The notes beneath the pieces are model-generated. The model saw only the letters and a program-made list of their open reading frames with translations, searched no databases and was not told the DNA's origin. Of a stretch of DNA of 64,000 nt, positions 18,835-27,355 are shown one piece after another. Within the stretch, counting starts at the first letter, position 1. The number at the start of each line of letters is the position of its first letter. The position numbers and the translations under genes are program-made. Origin of the DNA: Phycisphaerales bacterium AB-hyl4 (GTDB lineage Bacteria > Planctomycetota > Phycisphaerae > Phycisphaerales > Phycisphaeraceae); assembly GCA_041821185.1 (NCBI GenBank), contig JBGUBD010000002.1, positions 372,001 through 436,000 on the forward strand, read 5' to 3'.

Positions 18835-19875
18835 ATGACCACCTACACCGCCAACCTCAACCTCTCTGCCGTTGCCGACCTGCTCCGCAATGCCGACGAG
18901 CCTATCGTCGTGATTACCCACGCCAAACCTGATGGTGATGCGTTTGGCTCAGTGATCGCGTTGTCCGTCGCGCTCCGCTCGCTCGGCCGGTCGGTCACGC
19001 CCTGTTTTGTTCCCCCCGTGCCGGTAAGCCTGCTCGGCCTGCGCGGCGCGGATCAAGCCACGATCTACCGTGAAAGCTTGTCACTGCCTGACGCTGGCTT
19101 GTATGTCATCCTCGACACCGGCGCGTGGTCACAACTGGGCGAGTTGAAGCAGGTCATCGAGCCGAACCTCGAACGCACGCTCATTCTCGATCACCACCTC
19201 AGCGGCGATATTCCCGCCGCCCATCGCTACATCGACGGCAAGGCGGCCGCGGCGTGCGAAATCGTCGCCGAGTTGCTCGAACACTTTGACGCCACCACAT
19301 GGGACGTGGAAACCACCCGAACGATCAGTGAAGCGTTATTCGTCGGCATCGCGTCCGACACCGGCTGGTTCCGTTTCTCGAATACCCGCCCGCGGACGCA
19401 TGAACTGGCCGCGAAGCTTCTGCGGCAGGGCGTCGACCAGGCCGCGCTCTACCAGGTGCTCGAACAGACCGAACGGCCGGAAAAACTCGCGCTGCTCACC
19501 CGCGCGCTCGACAGCCTCAAACTGCTCGCCAACGGGCAGGCCGCTGTCATGACCCTCAACAGCGATGACTTCCTCGAAACCGGCGCACTGGAAGAGGAAA
19601 CCGAACGCCTCATCGACGTGCCGCAGCAGGTGGGCACGATTCGCGTAATCGTGCTCGTCGCGGAAAAACGCGGCAACAATGAAGACGACGTGATCACCCG
19701 ATTGAGCTTTCGTTCCAAGCCCGGTGAGGATGCGATCAACGTCGCCGAGCTAGCCAACCGATTCGGCGGCGGCGGTCACGCCCGCGCCGCCGGCGCGAAA
19801 GTGCCCGGTCCCGCAAATGAAGTCGTGCCAAAGGTCGAGCAAGCCCTCGTTGACGTGCTCAACCACCAACCCTGA
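18835..19875 (+). CDS. DHH/DHHA1 phosphoesterase, NrnA-like
   Basis: This 346-residue protein belongs to the NrnA family of oligoribonucleases (nanoRNases) that also dephosphorylate 3'-phosphoadenosine 5'-phosphate in some bacteria. The manganese-binding DHH motifs are ITHAKPDGDAFGS near residue 28, VILDTGAWSQ near residue 90 and LILDHHLSGD near residue 118. The DHHA1 domain ends with FGGGGHARAAGAKVPG, the substrate-binding glycine motif. The gene is in line with ribF and dapB on the plus strand. A c-di-nucleotide phosphodiesterase role cannot be excluded from sequence. Confidence 0.9.
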   Translation: MTTYTANLNLSAVADLLRNADEPIVVITHAKPDGDAFGSVIALSVALRSLGRSVTPCFVPPVPVSLLGLRGADQATIYRESLSLPDAGLYVILDTGAWSQLGELKQVIEPNLERTLILDHHLSGDIPAAHRYIDGKAAAACEIVAELLEHFDATTWDVETTRTISEALFVGIASDTGWFRFSNTRPRTHELAAKLLRQGVDQAALYQVLEQTERPEKLALLTRALDSLKLLANGQAAVMTLNSDDFLETGALEEETERLIDVPQQVGTIRVIVLVAEKRGNNEDDVITRLSFRSKPGEDAINVAELANRFGGGGHARAAGAKVPGPANEVVPKVEQALVDVLNHQP

Positions 19876-19936
19876 TGACATCCCCACAAGCCCCGGATCT
19901 TCCAAGGTGGAATTCCCCAACGCACACGGAGCAACC

Positions 19937-20725
19937 ATGATCGACATCGGCATCAACGGCGCTGCAGGACGCATGGGGCGACGCCTCGTCGCATTGGCCA
20001 GCGAAGACGAGCAGCTTCGCGTGGTCACCGCACTCGAACGCGACGGCCACGAACTGCTCGGCAACGACGCAGGCGTGGTCGCCAGTGTCGACGCCATCAA
20101 CACGCCGCTGGCTGCGCAGGTGCAAAACAAGCCCAAGGTGATGATCGACTTCACCGTACCCGAAGCTTTCCGCGAAGCGTTACGCGTTTGCCGGCAACAG
20201 AAAATCGCCATGGTCATCGGTACCACCGGCCTGACTGATGACGACTACAAAGCCATCGACGCTGCTGCCGAAGACATCGCCATCCTTCATGCGCCGAACA
20301 TGAGCCTTGGTGTCAACCTGTTGTTCGCCCTCGTCGGCCAAGTCGCCGAACGCCTCGGCGATGACTACGACATTGAAATCGTCGAAGCCCACCACCGCTT
20401 CAAACTTGACGCGCCTTCCGGGACGGCGATGGGCCTGGCCGAGGCTATCTGCCACGCCACCGGCAAGCAGATCGACAAGGACTTTGTGCACGGCCGACAC
20501 GGCGAAAGCACGCGCAAACGCGGCGAGGTCGGCATGCACGCGCTACGCATTGGTGACGAAGTCGGCCGACACAGCGTCCACTTCGGCACGCTCGGCGAAG
20601 AAATTACGCTCGCGCACAAAGCGTCCACACGCGACGTCTTCGCCCGCGGCGCTCTCCGCGCCGCCGCCTGGCTCGCTGACAAACCAGTGGGGCGGTATCA
20701 CATGAAGGACGTGCTGGGGTTGTGA
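19937..20725 (+). CDS. dapB: 4-hydroxy-tetrahydrodipicolinate reductase
   Basis: DapB reduces 4-hydroxy-tetrahydrodipicolinate with NAD(P)H in the diaminopimelate/lysine pathway. The 262-residue protein carries INGAAGRMGRR (nucleotide binding), VMIDFTVPEA, GTTGLTDDD, HAPNMSLGVN, and the active-site motif EAHHRFKLDAPSGTA, where the paired histidines and Lys act in catalysis. The ATG at 19937 follows ACGGAG at a suitable distance and gives the family length; the longer frame would overlap the upstream gene. It follows the DHH gene by 61 bases. It implies DAP for peptidoglycan or lysine synthesis. Confidence 0.95.
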   Translation: MIDIGINGAAGRMGRRLVALASEDEQLRVVTALERDGHELLGNDAGVVASVDAINTPLAAQVQNKPKVMIDFTVPEAFREALRVCRQQKIAMVIGTTGLTDDDYKAIDAAAEDIAILHAPNMSLGVNLLFALVGQVAERLGDDYDIEIVEAHHRFKLDAPSGTAMGLAEAICHATGKQIDKDFVHGRHGESTRKRGEVGMHALRIGDEVGRHSVHFGTLGEEITLAHKASTRDVFARGALRAAAWLADKPVGRYHMKDVLGL

Positions 20726-20752
20726 CGCACGTGTTGGTAACCGCCGGGGCGT

Positions 20753-21688
20753 TTACTCGTAGCTGGCCCTTGGCCGCCTGACAAACGGCGCGGGATTGAC
20801 CGGTTCGGGCAGTGCGAGCAAGTCGCCCAGCCGCCGGTCCCATTCCGGCGGACGGAATTCCAACATCCCATTGCCGGGGTACATCGTCATCTCACCGAAG
20901 ACGATGCGCCCCTGTACCGAGTAAAGATCGACTCGGCAAAACGGGAGTCCGTTCGATAAAACACGCGCAACGTCGAACATCTCATCCAGGCAATCCGGCT
21001 TGCCCAACACATGGTCGGGTTTAGGGTACTGCAGTTCGAACGGCAACAACTGCCAGTCCAGATCGAACAACAACCGTGTGTGATTGCTGTATCGGGTCAT
21101 GTCCGCTTGGATGATCTGTGGTTTTCCGTCGAAACAGTAAACCTTGTAATCTGTCAGGTCATCTTCACCACTGTCGAGGAAGGCTTCGCCGATGATGCGC
21201 GGTGGAACCTTTTTATAGGGCCACTCGCGCGTCGAAATGTAAAAATCCTGCTTTAACCAACCGTTCAGCTTGCGGACCGCATCGGGCCAATCGATCGCTT
21301 GCCGATCGGGGCAGATGATGTTCATGCCCGAACCATGTGTGCCTTTAAGCACGAACCGACGGGGCAGTACGTCCAGGTCGATCGATTCGGCACGATCCCA
21401 GATCCCAAGCAGATCATTGAGGTAATGTGCTCCGACCCGCGATTCGACAAACGCGCGTACCGCATATTTGTCGACCATCGTATGAAGGTCCGGCCGACGG
21501 TAGTTGAGCTTCAGCCACTGCAGCTTCTCATTGAATGTCTTTGGGGCGTGCAGGTTCGGCCAAACGCCGAATCGGTGGTGATACTGCCGGGGGACTGCCA
21601 GTCGGTCAGGTATAATTCGTCGACGCCACCGCGATACGGCACGACGTACACGCCGCGTGGGAGAACCATTAGGTGCTGAAGTTGCCAT
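20753..21688 (-). CDS. TupA-like ATP-grasp protein
   Basis: This protein of about 311 residues resembles the TupA-like ATP-grasp family found in polysaccharide and teichuronopeptide loci. It opens with an Arg-rich region, then APKTFNEKLQWLKLN and MVDKYAVRAFVESRVG, both typical; RFVLKGTHGSGMNIIC is the ATP-grasp glycine loop; LTDYKVYCFDGKPQ and FCRVDLYSVQGRIVFGEMT give the metal-binding strand. The start is uncertain (21763, 21706 or 21688); I take 21688. Codon use and the flanks are visibly more AT-rich than the neighbours, a possible sign of transfer. The likely role is attaching an amino acid or similar group to a surface glycan. Confidence 0.75.
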   Translation of the reverse strand: MATSAPNGSPTRRVRRAVSRWRRRIIPDRLAVPRQYHHRFGVWPNLHAPKTFNEKLQWLKLNYRRPDLHTMVDKYAVRAFVESRVGAHYLNDLLGIWDRAESIDLDVLPRRFVLKGTHGSGMNIICPDRQAIDWPDAVRKLNGWLKQDFYISTREWPYKKVPPRIIGEAFLDSGEDDLTDYKVYCFDGKPQIIQADMTRYSNHTRLLFDLDWQLLPFELQYPKPDHVLGKPDCLDEMFDVARVLSNGLPFCRVDLYSVQGRIVFGEMTMYPGNGMLEFRPPEWDRRLGDLLALPEPVNPAPFVRRPRASYE

Positions 21689-21858
21689 GTTTGAAACCGG
21701 AAACATTGTAAAACGAGCGATCTGCAACAGGTTGCTAACACTCACATCGGGAACATCGAACAATCGAAATGTGATCAGCTATCAAAATCTGACGTCGGCT
21801 GGTTCATTTCTGATTGGGCATTATATCGGACGAGCTTGGGTATAGGGATGTAATGTAG

Positions 21859-23295
21859 CTATGGGTCTATATGTTCATGAGGAGCATCCGCTTGGGTTTG
21901 CTCGTCGTTAAACAGGTCGATCCGCTCCCAAGGCCCGAACGTCCATCGTGCCCACAATGTCAACCCGAGCACGCAGACGTACAGCGTGGCCGCGATCCAC
22001 GGTCCCACCGCGCCCAGTTGCGGCCACCACCACGCCGCGACGTAGCCGCCGCCGATGAGCACCGTTGCCGCCATGATCGCCGCCACCCACGCCGGCCAGT
22101 GGTTATCGCCCGCGCCGCGCAGGGCGCTGATGTGCGTGATACCCAGTCCGTCAAACACCTGGAACACCGCGCAAAGCAGCAGCAACTGCCCGGCCCAGCG
22201 GATGACGTCCGGATCATCGCTCAACAGCCCGGCCAACTCGTGCCGCAGAAGCAGATAGCCCATCGCGATCAGGCCCATGTAGGCGATCGCGAAGCCGGCG
22301 GCCCAGCGGGTGACGAGTCGCGCGTAGGCCGGCTGACCACGGCCGATCGCTTTGCCCACCGCTGCCGTGACCGCCACGCCAAGCCCCACCGCGGGCATGA
22401 ACGCCACTTCGAGGAACTTGAACGCGAGGTTGTGCGCCGCCAGTTGCACCGTGCCGAATCGGCCGACCAGCAGCAGCGTGAAGACGGTGAATGCGAAGAT
22501 GTCGACGACGAACTGCATGCCCGCCGGCACGCCGACCCAGATGATGCGACGCATGCGTGCGAGGTCGGGCCGCCAGGTGTGGCGGGTGTCGAACATGGCT
22601 GCGAGTTTCGGCCGAAGCATCCACGCGAGCATGATCAGCAGTTGCAGCCCGGCAGCGAGGTTGGTCGCCCAGGCCGCGCCGCCGATGCCCATGGCGGGAA
22701 AGCCGAAGTTGCCGAAGATCAGCGCGTAGTTGGCGATGACATTGAAGATGTTGCTGATGACCATCGCCCAGAAGCCGACCATCGGCTTGTGGATGCCGTT
22801 GAAAAAGTTGGTCACCGCATGCGCCGCGAGCATAGGGGCCAAGCCCAGCAGCCCGATCTGCACGTAGGCCACTTCCATTTCCTGCACCGCCGGGTCGTGG
22901 CCGACCCATGCGAACAGGCCCGGCACGACAAACCACACCGGCAGGGCGAGCAGGCCGAGCAATACGCTCAGGTGTACACCCTGCCATGCGTAGCTGCCGC
23001 AAGCTTGGCGGTCGTTTCGCCCCAGTGATTGCGAGACGAACGTGCTCACCGCCGTGAGCGATCCCATGCCGAAGGCGACGAAGCAGAACAGCAAAATGCC
23101 TGCTGGCATGATCGCGGCCTGCGCTTCCGTGCCGAGCTGCGAGACCATGATGAAGTCGACGAAGCTCATCACGGTGCGCGAGATCATCGACGCGATGATC
23201 GGCAGCGCCAGCAGCAGCAACGCAACAGGCACGCGCCAGCCCGTGGGCAGCGGCTCGTGTGATTCAGGGGCGAATTCGTTGGGGTGTTCACTCAT
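21859..23295 (-). CDS. MATE family efflux transporter
   Basis: This 478-residue protein has twelve predicted membrane helices in two repeated halves, the architecture of MATE multidrug/sodium (or proton) antiporters such as NorM. The first half contains IASMISRTVMSFVDFIMVSQLGTEA, read here as consecutive family segments, with the family pattern of an MxxxxxDxxM motif, and the second half repeats it around VGVPAGMQFVVDIFAFTV. Short hydrophilic ends lie in the cytoplasm. Substrate cannot be told from sequence. The upstream gap to the divergent DHS-like gene is 358 bases. Confidence 0.9.
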   Translation of the reverse strand: MSEHPNEFAPESHEPLPTGWRVPVALLLLALPIIASMISRTVMSFVDFIMVSQLGTEAQAAIMPAGILLFCFVAFGMGSLTAVSTFVSQSLGRNDRQACGSYAWQGVHLSVLLGLLALPVWFVVPGLFAWVGHDPAVQEMEVAYVQIGLLGLAPMLAAHAVTNFFNGIHKPMVGFWAMVISNIFNVIANYALIFGNFGFPAMGIGGAAWATNLAAGLQLLIMLAWMLRPKLAAMFDTRHTWRPDLARMRRIIWVGVPAGMQFVVDIFAFTVFTLLLVGRFGTVQLAAHNLAFKFLEVAFMPAVGLGVAVTAAVGKAIGRGQPAYARLVTRWAAGFAIAYMGLIAMGYLLLRHELAGLLSDDPDVIRWAGQLLLLCAVFQVFDGLGITHISALRGAGDNHWPAWVAAIMAATVLIGGGYVAAWWWPQLGAVGPWIAATLYVCVLGLTLWARWTFGPWERIDLFNDEQTQADAPHEHIDP

Positions 23296-23653
23296 GGCAA
23301 GGCGGTCGATTGCATCGGTAGACGTACACCGCTGCGCGGGTGGCAGCAGATTCGATGGCCGATGTATATTGCGGGATGCGTCGGCACGAACGCCAGCGGG
23401 CCGCGTTCGTGGTCACAGGGGGCAGGATGTTGCGTGACTCATCGCATCGGAAGATTCCGGAAGAACCATAGTGAACTTGCCAACTATACCCGGCTCCGCG
23501 GTGCAACGGAAGACCTCGGCTACAAATTTGAGCCTAAAAATGGCAGGGCGACGCGTTCCCCGGCCGACCCGATGTGCCGTGCGTGGCCGATCCGCATACG
23601 ATAGTGGCTTGGCTTCGAAAGCTTTCCCGCCTCGCCGCATGGAGACACTCGCG
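23296..23653. other. Divergent intergenic region, no gene seen
   Basis: This 358-base gap separates the MATE gene from the DHS-like gene. I find no supported gene in it. A TACGAT hexamer at 23597-23602 could be a -10 box for the DHS-like gene, but no good -35 accompanies it. No strong hairpin is visible. Confidence 0.4.
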
Positions 23654-24697
23654 ATGGACTTGACGACCTTCACCACCCCCGCCGACGTGGACGCGCCCCA
23701 GGGCACGGGCACGGTTCGGGCGTTCATGGATAAGCATTTTCTTCACTTCAACAGCCGTGAGACTGTCGCCGCCGCGCGTGCGTTTGAGGCGCACATCGAC
23801 GCGGGGGGCAAGATGATGGTCACCCTCGCGGGCGCGATGAGCACTGCCAAGCTCGGCCAGATTCTCGCCCGGCTGATACGGGCCGACAAGGTGCATGCCA
23901 TCACCTGCACCGGTGCGAACCTGGAAGAAGACCTGTTCAACCTGCTCGCTTACAACGAGTATGAAATCATCCACGACTGGCGGGCGCTCTCGGCTGCGGA
24001 TGAAACGGCGCTCTACGAACGCGGCATGAACCGCGTGACCGATACGTGCATCCCCGAAACGGTGATGCGCCACATGGAACGCCAGCTCATCGACCGCTGG
24101 AAGCAGGCGTGCGACAACAACGAGCGCAAGTTTGAGCACGAGTTCCTCTGGGACATCTTCCGCGACGGTAAGCTCGAAAAGCATTATCAGATCGACCCGG
24201 CCAACTCGTGGATGCTCGCCGCGATGGAGAAGAATCTGCCCGTCTACTGTCCCGGCTGGGAAGACTCGACGACGGGCAACATGTTCGCCGCCGCGGTGTT
24301 CCGCAAAGAGCTGCCACACCACCAGTGCGTCAAGACCGGTACGGAGGCGATGGAGCACCTCATGCGATGGTACCTGGATAACTGCGGGATTGCGCAAAGC
24401 AGCAACGAAGGCAAGCCCAGCGTCGGCTTTTTCCAAGTTGGCGGCGGCATTGCGGGTGACTTTCCCATCTGTGCCGTGCCCGCGATCATTCAGGACCTGC
24501 AACGCGACGATGTGCCGTACTGGGCCTACTTCGCACAGATCAGCGACGCCGTGACCAGCTACGGCGGGTACAGCGGGGCCGTGCCGAACGAGAAGATCAC
24601 CTGGGGCAAACTCGATGCAGCTACACCAAAATTCATGATCCAGAGCGACGCGACAATCGTCGCGCCCTTGATCTTCGCGTATGTGTTGGGGGATTGA
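23654..24697 (+). CDS. Deoxyhypusine synthase-like protein
   Basis: This 347-residue protein belongs to the deoxyhypusine synthase (DHS) family. Eukaryotic DHS moves an aminobutyl group from spermidine to eIF5A through an active-site lysine. Here the C-terminal segment EKITWGKL aligns with the human EAVSWGKI, placing the active-site Lys at residue 319. NAD-binding patterns GGKMMVTLAGAMS and ITCTGANLEEDLFN are kept. Bacteria lack eIF5A, and bacterial DHS-like proteins have been linked to homospermidine or related polyamine synthesis, so that is the likelier role. The ATG at 23654 is preferred over 23639 because GGAGA lies about 8 bases before it. Confidence 0.88.
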   Translation: MDLTTFTTPADVDAPQGTGTVRAFMDKHFLHFNSRETVAAARAFEAHIDAGGKMMVTLAGAMSTAKLGQILARLIRADKVHAITCTGANLEEDLFNLLAYNEYEIIHDWRALSAADETALYERGMNRVTDTCIPETVMRHMERQLIDRWKQACDNNERKFEHEFLWDIFRDGKLEKHYQIDPANSWMLAAMEKNLPVYCPGWEDSTTGNMFAAAVFRKELPHHQCVKTGTEAMEHLMRWYLDNCGIAQSSNEGKPSVGFFQVGGGIAGDFPICAVPAIIQDLQRDDVPYWAYFAQISDAVTSYGGYSGAVPNEKITWGKLDAATPKFMIQSDATIVAPLIFAYVLGD

Positions 24698-24702
24698 GAA
24701 AC

Positions 24703-24737
24703 GGTTTCTAGTTCCGAGTTTCTAGTCTCGAGTTTCG
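24703..24737. repeat. 7-base repeat array, left arm
   Basis: Five heptamers read GGTTTCT, AGTTCCG, AGTTTCT, AGTCTCG, AGTTTCG. The array begins 5 bases after the stop codon of the DHS-like gene. It is the inverted partner of the array at 24755-24789, and the two could fold into one long hairpin. Confidence 0.75.
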
Positions 24738-24754
24738 CGATTCGGTCACGCATG

Positions 24755-24789
24755 GCAACTCGAAACTCGGAACTAGAAACTAGAAACTC
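24755..24789. repeat. 7-base repeat array, right arm
   Basis: Five heptamers read GCAACTC, GAAACTC, GGAACTA, GAAACTA, GAAACTC. The array ends 13 bases before the kdtA start and is the inverted counterpart of 24703-24737, with a 17-base spacer. The shared run CGAAACTCGGAACTAGAAAC pairs with the left arm over about 18 bases. Confidence 0.75.
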
Positions 24790-24802
24790 ATACAATCACC
24801 CT

Positions 24803-26131
24803 ATGGGCCTGCCACATGACATCACGTACGCCGCCGCAGCACTTGCGACTTCGCCCGTGTGGGCCTATCGCATGTGGCGAACGGGCAAGTGGCGAACCGA
24901 CTGGGGCGGTCGCTTCGGCAGGGGTGAACCGGTCGTGCCCATGCCCAATGATCAGGGCGGACGTCGGCGTCGACTGCTCATTCACGCCGTGAGCGTTGGC
25001 GAAGTCAACGCCATCCGCCAACTCGTCGACCTGCTCCATCGTGAACATGGCGACCGCGTCGAACTGGTCATCGCCACCACGACCGACACCGGCTACGCCC
25101 GCGCCCGCGAGCTGTTCGCGGCAGACCATTCGGTCGTGCGATATCCGCTGGACTTCACCGTCGCGGTTCGTCGGTTCCTCGACCGTGTTCGGCCGAGTGC
25201 GGTGGCGCTGGTTGAGCTGGAGGTCTGGCCGAACTTCGTCGACGAATGCAAGCGGCGCGACATACCGATTGTGGTCATCAACGGCCGACTGAGTGCCCGC
25301 AGCTTTTCGCGTTATCGCTACCTTCGTCCGGTGGTGCGGTCGATGTTCGCCAGCCTCGCCGCCGCTGCGGTGCAGACGCCCGACTATGCCCAGCGGTTCA
25401 TCGCCATGGGCACACCCGCCGACCGCGTACACGTACTGGACACGATGAAGTGGGACACCGCCGAGGTCGCCGACGACGTGCCGAACGCCGGCGAGCTTGC
25501 CGAGCAGATGGGCATCGACCGCGCGCATCCGCTGGTCGTCGCCGGGTCGACAGGGCCGGGTGAAGAACGGCTGCTGATTGACGCCATCCGTGCCGAGTGT
25601 CCGCCCGAAACCCAACTGCTGCTCGTGCCGCGCAAGCCTGAGCGGTTTGACGAGGTGGCGGCACTCGATGCCACGATTATCCGCCGGAGCGACCGGAAGC
25701 CCACGGCTGCAGTTCGCGAGGGGCAGCCCGCACACACCCTGTTCCTGCTGGACACGATGGGGGAGCTTCGCAAGGCGTACGCGCTGGCGGACGTGGTTGT
25801 CATCGGTCGCAGCTTCAACGGCCTCGGCGGGTCGGACCCGATCGAGCCGATCGCGCTGAGCAAGCCCACGATCGTCGGGCCGGATCACCATAACTTCGCT
25901 GACGTGGTGCACGCCTTCGAAAAGGCCGGCGGCATTGTCGCCACGCGCCAACTCGGCCCCGCCATCGCGAAGCTGCTGGCCAACCCCGACCAGGCTGCCG
26001 AACTCGCACGCCACGGCCGCGACGTTATCCTGTCCCGGCAAGGCAGCACGCAACGCCACGCGGAGCTGCTGTTGAAGGTGCTCGGTCTAGCCGATACATC
26101 GATAGTAGATGCCGCCGCGCCCTCGCCATGA
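24803..26131 (+). CDS. kdtA: 3-deoxy-D-manno-octulosonic acid (Kdo) transferase
   Basis: KdtA/WaaA transfers Kdo from CMP-Kdo to lipid A precursor at the inner membrane. The 442-residue protein has an N-terminal membrane helix, the GT-B first domain with HAVSVGEVNAIRQL (catalytic Glu of the S-x-GE motif), LVELEVWPNFVDEC, INGRLSARSFSRY, and the second domain with GRSFNGLGGSDPIEP and GPDHHNFADV, which bind the CMP-sugar. The ATG at 24803 is used because upstream in-frame sequence is the heptamer repeat array. Together with fabZ and the Lpt permease it indicates lipopolysaccharide. Confidence 0.93.
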   Translation: MGLPHDITYAAAALATSPVWAYRMWRTGKWRTDWGGRFGRGEPVVPMPNDQGGRRRRLLIHAVSVGEVNAIRQLVDLLHREHGDRVELVIATTTDTGYARARELFAADHSVVRYPLDFTVAVRRFLDRVRPSAVALVELEVWPNFVDECKRRDIPIVVINGRLSARSFSRYRYLRPVVRSMFASLAAAAVQTPDYAQRFIAMGTPADRVHVLDTMKWDTAEVADDVPNAGELAEQMGIDRAHPLVVAGSTGPGEERLLIDAIRAECPPETQLLLVPRKPERFDEVAALDATIIRRSDRKPTAAVREGQPAHTLFLLDTMGELRKAYALADVVVIGRSFNGLGGSDPIEPIALSKPTIVGPDHHNFADVVHAFEKAGGIVATRQLGPAIAKLLANPDQAAELARHGRDVILSRQGSTQRHAELLLKVLGLADTSIVDAAAPSP

Positions 26132-26136
26132 TTACC

Positions 26137-26171
26137 CCAATCGGCAATCAGCCATTAGCAGTCAGAAACGC
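26137..26171. repeat. 7-base repeat array (AATCAGC type)
   Basis: Five heptamers read CCAATCG, GCAATCA, GCCATTA, GCAGTCA, GAAACGC. The array occupies almost the whole kdtA-proB gap. The unit GCAATCA is the rotated form of AATCAGC in the array at 3751-3785, and the last unit resembles the GAAACTC family. Confidence 0.65.
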
Positions 26172-26176
26172 CACCC

Positions 26177-27319
26177 ATGCCTTCGACCGAGCTCCGACAA
26201 ACCGTCCTTTGCAACGCCCGCCGCATCGTCGTCAAGGTCGGCACGGGGCTGCTCACTTCGCCCGACCCGGACAGGCCGGGGCTGGATCTGAACTACATCC
26301 GCCGCATCGCCCGCCAGATCGCCGGGCTGCGCGAGCAGGGGTACGAGGTGACGCTCGTCGCCAGCGGTGCGATTGGCGCCGGCTGCCTTGAACTGGGGTT
26401 GAAGCAGCGCCCGCGCGACGTGGCCGACCTGCAGGCCGTCGCCGCGGTGGGGCAGCGGAAGCTAATGGCGCACATGCATCAGGCGTTCGCCCGGCAGAAG
26501 ATTCATGTGGCGCAGATGCTCGTCACGCGCGGGGACTTCGACGACCGCGTCCGCTTTTTGAACATTCGCAATTGCGTCACTCGCATTCACGAGCATGGTT
26601 GCATCCCGATCATCAACGAAAACGACACCGTCGCTGTCGACGAGCTACGTTTCGGCGATAACGACATGCTCGCAGCGCTGACCGCCAACGCCATCCGTGC
26701 CGACGCGCTATTGCTGCTGACGGTGGTCGACGGTCTGCTGGACGAGCAAGGCAACCGCGTCGACCTGATCGACAACGTGACGGACATGCTCAGCCTGGCT
26801 CGCCGTGATACGAGTCAATGGGGCACGGGCGGCATGTTGTCGAAGCTCGAAGCGACGCGAGTCGTCACTGAAGCGGGTGAGATCGCGGTGATCGCCAATG
26901 GGCAAGAGAAGAACGTGCTCGCACGCCTGCTCGCGGGCGAGGCCCTTGGCAGCGTGTTCGTGCCGGCGACACGCAAGCTCGACAGTCGACAGCGCTGGAT
27001 CGCGCTCACGGCCAGGCCCGCGGGGACAATCACCATCGACGAGGGGGCGGTGCGGGCCGTGACTGGCCGTGGCAAGAGCTTGCTCGCGACCGGCATCGCC
27101 GACATCACCGGCCGATTCGAGCGCGGTGACGTCGCACTCATTCGCGACCCGCGCGGCCGCGAGGTCGCTCGCGGACTGAGCAACTACAGTGCCGACGAGC
27201 TGCGGCTGATCCGTGGCAAGCGATCGACGCAGTTCGCCAACATCCTCGGCAGATCGGCATACGATGAAGTCATCCACCGCAACAATCTCGTCGTGCTCAC
27301 ACCCAGCGATGGGCGATAG
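26177..27319 (+). CDS. proB: Glutamate 5-kinase
   Basis: ProB phosphorylates glutamate in the first step of proline synthesis. The 380-residue protein has the amino acid kinase domain (VVKVGTGLLTSP near residue 18, LVASGAIGAGCLELG near residue 58, IINENDTVAVDELRFGDND near residue 150, GTGGMLSKLEAT near residue 215) and a C-terminal PUA domain from about residue 280 (LTARPAGTITIDEGAV). Length and layout match E. coli ProB. proA is not adjacent. It follows kdtA by 45 bases, filled by a repeat array, and converges on trmD with 36 bases between. Confidence 0.95.
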   Translation: MPSTELRQTVLCNARRIVVKVGTGLLTSPDPDRPGLDLNYIRRIARQIAGLREQGYEVTLVASGAIGAGCLELGLKQRPRDVADLQAVAAVGQRKLMAHMHQAFARQKIHVAQMLVTRGDFDDRVRFLNIRNCVTRIHEHGCIPIINENDTVAVDELRFGDNDMLAALTANAIRADALLLLTVVDGLLDEQGNRVDLIDNVTDMLSLARRDTSQWGTGGMLSKLEATRVVTEAGEIAVIANGQEKNVLARLLAGEALGSVFVPATRKLDSRQRWIALTARPAGTITIDEGAVRAVTGRGKSLLATGIADITGRFERGDVALIRDPRGREVARGLSNYSADELRLIRGKRSTQFANILGRSAYDEVIHRNNLVVLTPSDGR

Positions 27320-27355
27320 AGCGAATCGCACATCGTTGAACGTGAGGATTCACGC

